Below are positions 8,917 to 17,751 of a DNA stretch of 64,000 nucleotides, piece by piece. Both the position numbers and the translations under genes were made by a program. The DNA lies in the NCBI GenBank assembly GCA_052379645.1, contig JBQSYU010000004.1. One strand, given 5' to 3'. Numbering within the stretch: the stretch's first letter is position 1; each line of letters starts with the position of its first letter. Origin of the DNA: Arthrobacter_H sp030452125 (GTDB taxonomy: Bacteria > Actinomycetota > Actinomycetes > Actinomycetales > Micrococcaceae). Under the pieces are notes generated by a model. It was given only the letters and a program-made list of their open reading frames with translations, ran no database searches and had not been told where the DNA came from.

Positions 8917-8966
8917 CCGGTCGGGCCCGGTGCTGTGCAGAGGTGCGCAGCACCGGGCCCGACCGC
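8917..8966. terminator. Long inverted repeat after the channel gene
   Basis: Bases 8920-8935 pair perfectly with 8948-8963 (16 bp), and three more pairs (one wobble) extend into the loop, leaving a six-base loop. There is no clear T run, so it is a hairpin-only terminator candidate for the upstream channel gene. Confidence 0.7.
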
Positions 8967-9004
8967 GTGGGCCTAGTGGTCGACCGGGAGACACGGGGAT
9001 CGGA

Positions 9005-9889
9005 ATGAGGGAACAGATGGAACGCACGCCCGGACACTGCACGGCGGGGGACCCGGTGATCCCGCGACCGGCTACCGTACGTCGAGGCACTGGAACACCG
9101 ATAATCATGATTCATGGCAATGGCGTCGATCACCGGTTGCTCCTACCGCTGGATCCTTGTCTGGCCGATGCCGGTGCCTGGGAGCGGATTTACCTGGATC
9201 TTCCCGGCTTCGGCGGAACCCCCGCGCTGGAGGAGCCCGGTGGATTACCCGAAATTGCCGACTGGCTGCAAGAAACCATTGGCGAACTGGTGGGGGACCG
9301 GAAATTCGCCGTGCTGGGGCACTCACTCGGAGGTGTTCTGGCCGCGCATCTGGCAATCACTTTCGGGGATCAGATGAGCGGAATGGCGTTGTTGGCGCCG
9401 GTGGTCCATCCCCGGCCACGAGATCGCACCGTGCCCGAGAAACGGGTCCTGCACCGAGACCAGAAGTTCCTCGGTTTGCTCGATCCGCAGGATGCCCGGG
9501 AATTCGAAGGCATGGCCATCCTCCACACAGCGGAGGCCTGGGCCGCATTCCGAGATGCCGCCCTGCCGGGGATCCGCGCCGCGAACGCACGCGCCGTCAT
9601 GCAGTTGTCCCGCCGATATCACCTGGCCCCCGAGGCGGGCCCCGGGTCCCGGGCCGCAGGGACGGTCTCGCCCCGGACGCTGATCCTTGCCGGACGGCAC
9701 GACCACGTCGTGGGGTTCGCGGATCAGGAAGACTTGTTGCTGCGGTATCCGCAGGCAACCTACGTCGTGCTGGAGGACGCCGGACACAACATCCACCTGG
9801 ACCAGCCGGAGCGGGTCGCAAGCTTCCTGCGGGCCTGGGCCAGGGCACTCCACGAGAGCGCAGAGGAAACCCAGACGAGGTCACGATGA
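9005..9889 (+). CDS. Alpha/beta hydrolase
   Basis: A 294-residue hydrolase of the alpha/beta fold. The oxyanion strand IIMIHGNGVDHR is near residue 37, the nucleophile elbow GHSLGG near 102, the acid GRHDHV near 230 and the base GHNIHLDQP near 257, so the Ser-Asp-His triad is complete. Cytosolic esterase or lipase-like activity is expected; the natural substrate is unknown. The start is uncertain between ATG 9005 and ATG 9017; the latter has AGGGA just before it. The 114 bases between its stop and the next start suggest the following oxidoreductase may be co-transcribed. Confidence 0.85.
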   Translation: MREQMERTPGHCTAGDPVIPRPATVRRGTGTPIIMIHGNGVDHRLLLPLDPCLADAGAWERIYLDLPGFGGTPALEEPGGLPEIADWLQETIGELVGDRKFAVLGHSLGGVLAAHLAITFGDQMSGMALLAPVVHPRPRDRTVPEKRVLHRDQKFLGLLDPQDAREFEGMAILHTAEAWAAFRDAALPGIRAANARAVMQLSRRYHLAPEAGPGSRAAGTVSPRTLILAGRHDHVVGFADQEDLLLRYPQATYVVLEDAGHNIHLDQPERVASFLRAWARALHESAEETQTRSR

Positions 9890-10003
9890 CGGGCACCACC
9901 ACGCCGTCCACAACGGCCGATGGAGAGGCTGGCCTGGGCCCAGACCCCGGCAGGCGGGAGGCTCCGCTGGAATACACGGGTCCTTCTCGGCGTTGGGGGC
10001 GGT

Positions 10004-10927
10004 ATGCGAGCAATGACCTACAGCAAGTACGGAAGCAACGACGTCTTGGAGCTCACCGAGCTGCCGGTGCCCAAGGTCGGCCCGGGCGAGGTGCGTATCC
10101 GCGTCACCCATGCCTCGGTCAATCCGGTTGATTGGAAGATCATGTCCGGAGGCCTTGACGGGCTCATGGATGCACATTTCCCCGTCATCCCCGGGTGGGA
10201 CGTGGCCGGAGTGGTCGACGCCGTTGGGCCAGACGTCCCGGAATTTGCCAGTGGCGACCGGGTCGCCGCCTATGCGCGTAAGCAGGTGGTTTCCGGCGGG
10301 ACGTTCGCTGAATACGTGACGGTCTTCGCCGTGGACGTTGCGGCGGTTCCCGAGGGAGTGACACAAGAAACCGCGGCGGCCCTACCCCTGACCGGGCTGA
10401 CCGCCCAGCGCAGTCTCGAAGCACTTGATGTTCTCCCTGGGGAGCGACTGTTGCTCCACGCCGCCTCCGGAGGAGTCGGCTTCCTGGCAGCGCAACTGGC
10501 CATCGCCACGGGAGCTGAAGTCGTCGGCACGGCCTCCGTGGCCAACCATGAGAAGCTAACCGCTCTGGGGGTCACCCCGGTGGCCCACGGGGACGGGCTG
10601 GGGGAGAGGCTGCGCGATATTGCCCCGGATGGTTTCGACAAGGTGGCCGACTACGCGGGAGGGGTCCTGGACACAACGCTGACGGTGCTCAAGGACGGAG
10701 GCCGTCATGTTTCCATCGCCGATCCCGGGGTGATCGAGCATGGGGGTCGCTGGCTGTGGGTCCGGCCCGACGGGTCCCGTCTGGGTGACCTGCTGGACCA
10801 GGTGGCAGCAGGGTCACTCGAGGTGGTCATCGATACGGTCTATGGACTCGAAGCGCTGGCGACCGCCTTCAGTGCCTCCCAGCAGGGGGCCGCGCGCGGA
10901 AAACTCGTCCTGCATATCGCCGACTGA
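10004..10927 (+). CDS. NADP-dependent quinone oxidoreductase-like alcohol dehydrogenase (zinc-free MDR)
   Basis: A 307-residue medium-chain reductase. The N-terminal GroES-like domain carries SVNPVDWKIMSGG and FPVIPGWDVAGVV (residues about 36-65). The Rossmann domain contains LLLHAASGGVGFLAAQLA near 148, the AxxGGVG loop of quinone oxidoreductases. The zinc-binding cysteines of true alcohol dehydrogenases are missing. It probably reduces quinones or enones with NADPH. The ATG at 10004 comes just after a G-rich ribosome site; ATG 10013 is an alternative. It is the last convincing gene before a 1.3-kb gap. Confidence 0.85.
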   Translation: MRAMTYSKYGSNDVLELTELPVPKVGPGEVRIRVTHASVNPVDWKIMSGGLDGLMDAHFPVIPGWDVAGVVDAVGPDVPEFASGDRVAAYARKQVVSGGTFAEYVTVFAVDVAAVPEGVTQETAAALPLTGLTAQRSLEALDVLPGERLLLHAASGGVGFLAAQLAIATGAEVVGTASVANHEKLTALGVTPVAHGDGLGERLRDIAPDGFDKVADYAGGVLDTTLTVLKDGGRHVSIADPGVIEHGGRWLWVRPDGSRLGDLLDQVAAGSLEVVIDTVYGLEALATAFSASQQGAARGKLVLHIAD

Positions 10928-12247
10928 CCGGCCGCGGTCTATGCATGAAATTTGCTGCGGACCTTGAAACCTGGCTCATGCACTTCCAAGTGTGCGGTTC
11001 CATGGCCAGCACGGTTCGACGTGGAGAAGGCGCGGTAGGAAGTGGTGCGTCACCCACTATCGCTCGAGTATGAATGCGGCCCGACTGATGCTGACCAGGG
11101 AGATTCGGCAGACGTCCGTAGCGGGTTGGAACCAGGAGATTCCAAGTTGGCTTCCTCATTCACCCTGGCGTACCCGTAGGGAGCCTTGACCTGTCACGAA
11201 CAGATCGGTTGAACACCAACGTTCTTCTTCGGCTGGCAGTTTCGGACCCCAACTGGTTCCGGCAGTCCGGGGTGCGCCCGACACCTCACCGTTGACAAGG
11301 GGTCCGTGCCGCGTAGCAAGCACGCGGCTGTTGGCGTGGGTACATTTCCACGCCTGGCGACGGCGATGAAGCACGTAGGGCTGGTCCGGGGGCGCCGCAG
11401 AATGAAGCGAGTGCCCAGAATATAGACGCGGGCCCTTGTTACCTCAAGAAGTTTGATGCACGATATAACTACCAATAACAAAGGATGTTAGAACGTAGTC
11501 AAATAATGAATCATCTTTAGAGAAAGTGGGTGCATTCTAGTTTTTTGTATAAGTCCTGACTGGCTTCACGTTTGCAGTCGTTGCACCATTGGGGATGACG
11601 GTCGGATCTGCGGCACTGGGGGACGTGGCGCCGGCCTGTTCGCCCAGCAGCTGTGTTTGGGCCAACCAAGGCGGGGGAGAGCGCAGTAGTCCAACTGCTA
11701 GATCACATCGATTCCCGTGGTGGATCACCGCAAGGGCTGCACGGGCCACGGCGGTCAGTGCCGTGCCCGGGGTCGGGTCCGGGGAGGCGAACTCGAACGG
11801 AGCGCGCTTCCGGCCCCCGGGAGGCTGTATCACTGCATGGCCGGCGGTGCAAAGATTAAATCCGCCCTCTTTGATGCCGGGTTCGGTGGCTCGGGAACGC
11901 GTATCGCCTCAAATGCATGGCGAGACACGCCGTCATTGATTGGGAATTTTTACAAAATCTTCGAAGATCCGCTTGATGGCGCGGACGAGTAGTTGACAAT
12001 CCCCAATCTGAAGCAGATCCTTGAGTTCTCGCGTAAGGATCGATGCCGAGGGGAGCCGCCGGACGAATGTGACCACCATCTCGCAAAGTTGCGACTCCAT
12101 AACAACGGAATCTGAAGCGAGATTTTTATATCCAAGGGGCCCCTCCGCAGTCTATGGTTTCTCTATGTGAGACAGGCCACTCCTCGTGGTCTGTCGCAGT
12201 CAAGTGGATCGCTCGGCTGGAGAACACACCAAACACAAGGAGGCGGA
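10928..12247. other. 1.3-kb stretch without a convincing gene
   Basis: No open frame here has both a plausible start and recognisable protein character. An AT-rich patch lies at about 11440-11560, unusual for this window. A reverse frame at 11537-11833 and a forward frame ending at 11992 (tail ASNAWRDTPSLIGNFYKIFEDP) read somewhat like protein but have no ribosome site and match nothing I know. They could be remnants of deleted genes. The last 100 bases hold the leader of the peptide transporter operon. Confidence 0.5.
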
Positions 12248-14035
12248 ATGCGTTTCACACGTATTTCCAAGGCAGTCGCGATTGGCGCGACCGCCGCCCT
12301 GGCACTGAGCGCATGCGCGGCCAGCACGGGCACCAACGACTCATCGTCCGGGGCCGACGAAGGAGAGGGCAACGGCGGAGAGATCCGTGTCGTCGAAGTG
12401 AACGCCTTCAGCTCGTTCAACGACAACACGGCGAAGGGCAACGTGGATATCAACTCCAAGATTGCCTACACCACCCAGTCGGACTTCAACTACATCGACA
12501 ATGACCTGAAGGTGCAGAAGAACGAGAAGTTCGGCAAGTACGAGGTCGAGTCCGAGGATCCGCTGACCGTGAAGTACACCATCAACGAGGGTGTCAAGTG
12601 GTCGGATGGCGAGCCGGTGAATGCCGACGACATGATGATGGCCTGGGCCATCTCGTCGGGGCACTTCAACGACGCGAAGACCGACGACGAGGGCGAAGTC
12701 ACCGCCGGAACCAACTACTTCGACTATGCCGGTGACACCTCCGGGCTGGCACTGACCGACGTCCCGGAGATCGGCGATGACAACCGCTCGATCACGCTGA
12801 AGTACTCCAAGCCCTTCGCCGATTGGGAAACCAGCTTCGGGATGATGGGGCCGGCACATGTCGTCGCCGACAAGGCGGGCATGACTGTCGACGAACTCAC
12901 CGAACTGTTCAAGACCGCAGACAAGGGAGATCCGGAAAATCCTTCGAAGAAGCCGAATAAGAAGCTGAAGAAGGCCGCCGACTTCTGGAATACGGGCTTC
13001 GACACCAAGTCGCTGCCCGACGATGAGTCGCTCTACCTCTCGTCCGGCCCCTTCATCGTGGACAAGATCGTCCCGGACCAGTCCATGACCCTGGTGCGCA
13101 ACGAGGACTACGACTGGGGACCGGAGCCGAAGGTCGACTCGATCGTCGTGCGATACATCAGTGAATCGCCGGCCCAGGTCCAGGCGCTGAAGAACCAGGA
13201 AGTCGACATCATCGCCCCGCAGGCCTCCGCCGACACGTTGGAGTCGCTGGAAGCCCTGGGGGATCAGGTGGTTGTGGAGAAGGGGGACCAGCTCTCCTAC
13301 GACCACATCGACCTGAACTACAACGGCGTCTTCAAGGACAAGGATGTCCGCAAGGCCTTCATGCACACGATCCCGCGCCAGCAGATCGTGGATACGATCA
13401 TCAAGAAGCTGAACCCGGATGCAAAGCCGCTGGATTCGCAGCTCTTCGTCCCCGATAACGACGGCTACGAGGAGTCGGCGAAGAACAATGGTTCAGCCGA
13501 TTACCAGAAGGCCGACATCGAGAAGGCCAAGGAACTGCTCGACGGCAAGAAGCCGAAGGTCCGCATCATGTACAGCAAGGACAACCCGAACCGTGCGGAT
13601 GCCTACTCGCTGATCGCTGCATCGGCGAAGAAGGCAGGCTTCAAGGTCGTCGATGGCGGTCTGGGGGCCTCGGAATGGGGCAGCGCGCTGGGAGGCGGCA
13701 CCTATGACGCCACCATCTTCGGCTGGATCTCCTCGGGCGTCGGCGTGACCGGTGTCCCGCAGATCTTCGGCACGGGCTCCTCGTCGAACTTCAATAAGTT
13801 CTCCGATAAGAAGGCCGATGAACTGATGGATGAGCTCATCGTCACCACGGATGAGAAGAAACAGACCGACCTGCAGATCCAGATCGACAAGTTGATCTGG
13901 GACTCCGGATACGGGCTGCCGCTCTTCCAGTCGGTCGGCGTTGACGCCTACGACTCGGGAGTCGAGGGCGTGGAGTACATGTCCAACCAGACCGGTGTCT
14001 GGTGGAACTTCTGGGATTGGAACCTGAAGAAGTAG
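12248..14035 (+). CDS. Peptide/oligopeptide ABC transporter substrate-binding lipoprotein (SBP_bac_5)
   Basis: A 595-residue secreted lipoprotein. The signal peptide ends in lipobox ALSAC with the lipidated Cys at residue 23, followed by a Ser/Gly/Asp-rich linker. The body matches family 5 peptide-binding proteins: KYTINEGVKWSDGEPVNADD near 113, GPFIVDKIVPDQSMTLVRN near 270, then the lobe containing DVRKAFMHTIPRQQI near 367. It should capture peptides or similar solutes outside the membrane for the permeases encoded downstream. The start ATG 12248 follows AAGGAGG. A hairpin directly after the stop may reduce read-through, so that the binding protein is made in excess of the membrane parts (inference). 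Confidence 0.9.
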   Translation: MRFTRISKAVAIGATAALALSACAASTGTNDSSSGADEGEGNGGEIRVVEVNAFSSFNDNTAKGNVDINSKIAYTTQSDFNYIDNDLKVQKNEKFGKYEVESEDPLTVKYTINEGVKWSDGEPVNADDMMMAWAISSGHFNDAKTDDEGEVTAGTNYFDYAGDTSGLALTDVPEIGDDNRSITLKYSKPFADWETSFGMMGPAHVVADKAGMTVDELTELFKTADKGDPENPSKKPNKKLKKAADFWNTGFDTKSLPDDESLYLSSGPFIVDKIVPDQSMTLVRNEDYDWGPEPKVDSIVVRYISESPAQVQALKNQEVDIIAPQASADTLESLEALGDQVVVEKGDQLSYDHIDLNYNGVFKDKDVRKAFMHTIPRQQIVDTIIKKLNPDAKPLDSQLFVPDNDGYEESAKNNGSADYQKADIEKAKELLDGKKPKVRIMYSKDNPNRADAYSLIAASAKKAGFKVVDGGLGASEWGSALGGGTYDATIFGWISSGVGVTGVPQIFGTGSSSNFNKFSDKKADELMDELIVTTDEKKQTDLQIQIDKLIWDSGYGLPLFQSVGVDAYDSGVEGVEYMSNQTGVWWNFWDWNLKK

Positions 14036-14062
14036 CTACGTCGGGTAACCGGATATAAGTGC

Positions 14063-14107
14063 CACTGAGGCGCCGGGACCATGATTCACGGTCCCGGCGT
14101 CTCAGTG
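14063..14107 (+). terminator. Hairpin between binding-protein and permease genes
   Basis: Bases 14063-14080 pair with 14090-14107 (18 bp, one G-U pair, 9-base loop). It begins 28 bases after the binding-protein stop. No T tract follows, so partial termination or mRNA protection is more likely than full termination, given that the permeases downstream must also be expressed. Confidence 0.75.
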
Positions 14108-14297
14108 TGCCGCTACAGATGCAGGTGGAAGGGATTCCACCGATTGGTCGGACGCCAGGTCCGCCCCGTAGTTCCTTGACCGGGCCACGGGAAGTGATTG
14201 GGATTTCCCTCCTTCCCGAGTGCTGTGAGGTGAACTACACTTCTGCAAAAGTACTGCCGGGTGATCCCCGGTATCTTCTACCAAGAGGCTATATTTC

Positions 14298-15842
14298 ATG
14301 GTGACCTACATCATCCGACGGCTCGTCACTGCCGTGCTCATCCTCCTGGGCGCCTCATTCGTCGTGTACCAGCTCACGGCCGCGGCGGGCGACCCCTTGG
14401 ATGAACTGCGACAGAGCAACGCGCCGAATAAGGACCAGCTGATCGCGCAAAGGGTGGCCCTGCTGGACCTGGGCACCCCCGCCCCGTTGCGCTACTTCAA
14501 GTGGCTCGGGGGCGCCGCCCAATGTGTGGTCCCGCTGGTCGGCAAATGTGATCTGGGTCAGAAAATGAACGGTGAACCCGTGGTGGATGCCCTCGGGCGC
14601 GCGGCGGGCCAAACGATCCTGCTCATCACCGCCGCGACGATCCTGGCCATTGTCATCGGCATCGGTCTGGGCATCATCACCGCCCTGCGTCAGTACAGCA
14701 CGCTGGATTACTCGGTGACCTTCATGGCCTTCTTGTTCTTCTCACTGCCGATCTTCTGGATCGCCGTACTGCTGAAGGAATTCGGGGCCATCGGCTTCAA
14801 CGATTTCCTCAGGGACCCCGTCTTCAGTCCGACATCGATCCTCATCACCGCGATCTGTCTGGGCATCGTCGTCGTCCTGTTCATGGGTGGAAGCTACCTG
14901 AAACGGATCATCGGTTTCCTGATCGGCGCCGCCGCCACTGCAGGGCTGATGTATGCCCTGTCGGTGACCGGATGGTTCAGCACCCCAGGTCTGGGCCCGA
15001 TTCTGATCGCCCTCTTCGGCGTGGGCATCGCCTATCTGGCCACCCAACTGACTGCAGGAGTGAAGAACCGCAAGGCGTTGTACTCCTCCCTTCTCATGGT
15101 CCCGGCCGGTCTGATCGCCTATTACGCACTGAACCCGGTCCTCTCCGGCATCTCCGGATGGGGAATCCTCGGGCTGTTCGTGGCGACCCTGGCGGTCGGT
15201 TGCATCGTCGGATGGTTCATGGGCGGATTCGACCGGGGCCAGTCCATGCGGGCAGCGGCCTTGAGTGCCTTCTTCGTGGGAGGCCTGGTGATGTTGGACC
15301 GCTTCATGGTGGAGTGGCCGAATTACTTCTCCAATGGTCGGGTCCGTGGACGCCCCATTGCCACGATCGGATCCTCGACTCCGAACCTCGAGGGCAACTG
15401 GTGGATCCAGAACATCGACCTCTTCACCCACCTCCTGCTGCCGACCGTGGCGCTGCTGCTCGTGTCGCTGGCCAGCTACTCGCGATACTCCCGAGCCTCG
15501 ATGCTCGAGATCATGCAGATGGACTACATCCGTACCGCCCGCGCCAAGGGCCTTCCCGAGCGGACGGTGGTCATGCGCCACGCGTTCCGCAATGCCCTGA
15601 TCCCCCTGGCCACGCTGGTGGCCTTCGACATCGGTGGGTTGATCGGTGGGGCGGTGATCACCGAACGGGTCTTTGCCTTCACCGGCATGGGCAACCTCTT
15701 CGTGGACTCGCTGTTGCCGGTACCCGACCCGAACCCGGTCATGGGCGTCTTCCTCGTGACCGGCATCCTGGCCCTGGTCTTCAACCTGATTGCCGACCTG
15801 GCCTATTCCGTACTCGATCCGCGCGTAAGGGTAAAAGCATGA
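14298..15842 (+). CDS. Peptide ABC transporter permease, OppB/DppB type, enlarged
   Basis: A 514-residue permease. The N-terminus YIIRRLVTAVLILLGASFVVYQL and the C-terminal EAA region (MDYIRTARAKGLPERTVVMRHAFRNALIP, from about residue 408; cited as blocks) are typical of OppB. Ordinary OppB is about 310-330 residues. Here some 180 residues (about 170-350) with around six extra hydrophobic segments, such as ILITAICLGIVVVLFMGG and LLMVPAGLIAYYAL, are inserted ahead of the EAA domain. It works as the membrane channel half with the next gene, whose start overlaps its stop (ATGA at 15839-15842). AAGAGG lies nine bases before ATG 14298. Confidence 0.88.
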   Translation: MVTYIIRRLVTAVLILLGASFVVYQLTAAAGDPLDELRQSNAPNKDQLIAQRVALLDLGTPAPLRYFKWLGGAAQCVVPLVGKCDLGQKMNGEPVVDALGRAAGQTILLITAATILAIVIGIGLGIITALRQYSTLDYSVTFMAFLFFSLPIFWIAVLLKEFGAIGFNDFLRDPVFSPTSILITAICLGIVVVLFMGGSYLKRIIGFLIGAAATAGLMYALSVTGWFSTPGLGPILIALFGVGIAYLATQLTAGVKNRKALYSSLLMVPAGLIAYYALNPVLSGISGWGILGLFVATLAVGCIVGWFMGGFDRGQSMRAAALSAFFVGGLVMLDRFMVEWPNYFSNGRVRGRPIATIGSSTPNLEGNWWIQNIDLFTHLLLPTVALLLVSLASYSRYSRASMLEIMQMDYIRTARAKGLPERTVVMRHAFRNALIPLATLVAFDIGGLIGGAVITERVFAFTGMGNLFVDSLLPVPDPNPVMGVFLVTGILALVFNLIADLAYSVLDPRVRVKA

Positions 15843-16975
15843 GCAGGCCGAATCCAGAAACCCCGTCCGGGCAGCTGCCCGAGGACCTCGAGGCGGCTGC
15901 AGTCCCCGAAGAAGTCCAAGGCCTGTCCCAGAACGCCATCGTCCGCAAGCGGTTCATGGGAAACACGCCGGCCCTGATATCGATCGTCGTCTTCGCGCTG
16001 ATCTTCGTGATGGCCTTCTCCTCCATCGGCTTCATCGGGATCCCCGGCTGGTGGCATTACAGCTACGAGCAATTCAGCACCCAGATCAACGGCGGACGAC
16101 CGACCTTCGTTAATTTGTTCAATTGGGGTGACCACCCCTTCGGACAAGACCGGATCGGGCGGGACTACTTCGCCATGACCATGCGAGGAACCCAGCAGTC
16201 GATCGTGATCATGTTCGTCATCGGTTCGGTAGGTGGCTTCATCGGGGTGGTCGTGGGCGCACTGTCCGGGTACTTCCGTGGATGGATCGAAGCGGTGCTG
16301 ATGCGCATCGTGGACATCATCATCATCGTTCCGCTGCTGATCCTGGCTGCCGTCCTCGGACGCATCTCCGGCTCCGCCGTCAGCGGCAACATGGCCACCG
16401 TCGCCTTGGGGCTCTTCATCGGGGTCATCATCTGGACGGGGCTCTCCCGTCTGGTCCGCGGTGAGTTCCTGACCCTGCGTGAGCGCGAGTTCGTCGATGC
16501 CGCCCATATTGCCGGTGCCTCCAACACACGCATCATGTTCAAGCACATCCTGCCCAACGCGGTGGGCGTCATCATCGTGAACGTCACCTTGCTGATGGCC
16601 GCGGCGATCCTGCTGGAGACGGCGTTGTCCTACCTGGGATTGGGCGTGAAGGCCCCTGATGTCTCGCTCGGTTCGCTGATTTCGGACAACCAGGAGGCCT
16701 TCAGCACCCGCCCGTGGCTGTTCTGGTTCCCCGGCTTGTTCATCGTGGTCATCTGCCTGTCGATCAACTTCATCGGCGACGGGCTGCGTGACGCCTTCGA
16801 TCCACGCCAGCGCAAGTTCAAGGCCAAGAAGGCCAAGGACCGTGGAGTCCATGGGTCGGCAGTGAATGACTCCGCGTCGGCTGCCGCCATCGCCCAAAGG
16901 ACCGAGGGAGGTGAGGACTCAGGACGTCACGGGTCCTCCGACCCCGATGATGATGGTCCGGCCCACCGGGCCTAG
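15839..16975 (+). CDS. Peptide ABC transporter permease, OppC/DppC type
   Basis: A 378-residue permease. It has an N-terminal tail of about 40 residues, a first helix ALISIVVFALIFVMAF, the OppC signature FGQDRIGRDYFAMTMRGTQQS near 100, and the EAA loop EFVDAAHIAGASNTRIMFKHILPNA near 216-240. About six helices are present. A hydrophilic C-terminal extension of roughly 50 residues, rich in Lys then Asp/Ser, follows the last helix and is unusual. It is translationally coupled to the upstream permease through the ATGA overlap and forms the second half of the channel powered by the ATPase at 17752. Confidence 0.9.
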   Translation: MSRPNPETPSGQLPEDLEAAAVPEEVQGLSQNAIVRKRFMGNTPALISIVVFALIFVMAFSSIGFIGIPGWWHYSYEQFSTQINGGRPTFVNLFNWGDHPFGQDRIGRDYFAMTMRGTQQSIVIMFVIGSVGGFIGVVVGALSGYFRGWIEAVLMRIVDIIIIVPLLILAAVLGRISGSAVSGNMATVALGLFIGVIIWTGLSRLVRGEFLTLREREFVDAAHIAGASNTRIMFKHILPNAVGVIIVNVTLLMAAAILLETALSYLGLGVKAPDVSLGSLISDNQEAFSTRPWLFWFPGLFIVVICLSINFIGDGLRDAFDPRQRKFKAKKAKDRGVHGSAVNDSASAAAIAQRTEGGEDSGRHGSSDPDDDGPAHRA

Positions 16976-16981
16976 CCGGGG

Positions 16982-17010
16982 CCGTGCCGGGAGCACAGGT
17001 TCCGGCACGG
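16982..17010. terminator. Bidirectional hairpin between convergent genes
   Basis: Bases 16982-16990 pair perfectly with 17002-17010 around an 11-base loop. It sits in the 37-base gap between the permease stop and the stop of the reverse-strand PH-domain-like gene, so it can serve both. Confidence 0.75.
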
Positions 17011-17012
17011 TG

Positions 17013-17648
17013 TCAGGACAGCACGGCAGGCAAGGTCAGGCTCAGGACGATCAGGATCAGGAGGACAGTGAGATGGATCCAATGGATGCTTCGCCGGGTC
17101 TTCAGGGACTCCGTGGACTCGAGATCCAGATCCCCGTCTTCGGCCATGCGTGCCAACCGTCGTCTGACGATGTCGGCGACCACGCCGGAGTCGCTGGAGC
17201 GTTGATCGCCCGGACGGATGCTCACATAGCTGGTGCCGGATTGGTCGCGGGACTCCGATCTGGCCGAACGGCGCGAGTCGCGCAGTGCCGAGATGACGCT
17301 CGGAGCAGGAGCGGCCCACGCGGTGAAGCGCCCCTTGGGCGTCACCAGGGACAAGGCGTATTTGGTGTCCACCAGGATGATCGTCGACCACGGGACCCGA
17401 AGGGTCTGCAACGGATTGATCAAGGTGACACCGGCGTCGTTGACTTCCACCCGGGGCAGCCAGAAGACGACCCACGCGGCATACCCGACCACAAGAACGG
17501 GCAGGATGGCCGGTGCCGAATACCAGCTTCCCGTCCACAGGATCGCGACGGCGGCTGCGACGGCCAACACCATGAGGGCCATCGCCAGGAAACGGGGCCC
17601 ACGGGGCCTGAAGGTGAAGTCCCGGTTAGTGCTATAAGCAGAAGTCAT
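17013..17648 (-). CDS. PH-domain-type membrane protein
   Basis: A 211-residue protein. Two helices lie near residues 20-60 (LAMALMVLAVAAAVAIL and ILPVLVVGYAAWVVFWL). A beta-rich domain follows (VEVNDAGVTLINPLQTLRVPW), which is the usual entry of bacterial PH-like domains (bPH), then a polar stretch and a C-terminal helix (IHWIHLTVLLILIVLSLTL). Function is unknown; it probably sits in the cytoplasmic membrane. The start was set at ATG 17648; an ATG three codons earlier (17657) is possible, and neither has a good ribosome site. It sits on the opposite strand inside the peptide transporter cluster, convergent with the permease and divergent from the ATPase. Confidence 0.75.
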   Translation of the reverse strand: MTSAYSTNRDFTFRPRGPRFLAMALMVLAVAAAVAILWTGSWYSAPAILPVLVVGYAAWVVFWLPRVEVNDAGVTLINPLQTLRVPWSTIILVDTKYALSLVTPKGRFTAWAAPAPSVISALRDSRRSARSESRDQSGTSYVSIRPGDQRSSDSGVVADIVRRRLARMAEDGDLDLESTESLKTRRSIHWIHLTVLLILIVLSLTLPAVLS

Positions 17649-17751
17649 AACCCACATAGTTTCAGGATTATCGGCCGCCATGTAATCGGCGCCACACAAC
17701 ACCCCGGCCGCCGGCCTACGCGGGCCGCCGGCGGAAGGAAATGAGGACCAG

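Noticed and set aside
11537..11992. Protein-like frames on both strands in the 1.3-kb gap
   Set aside because: No start signal, no recognisable family and no partner genes; kept only as possible remnants.
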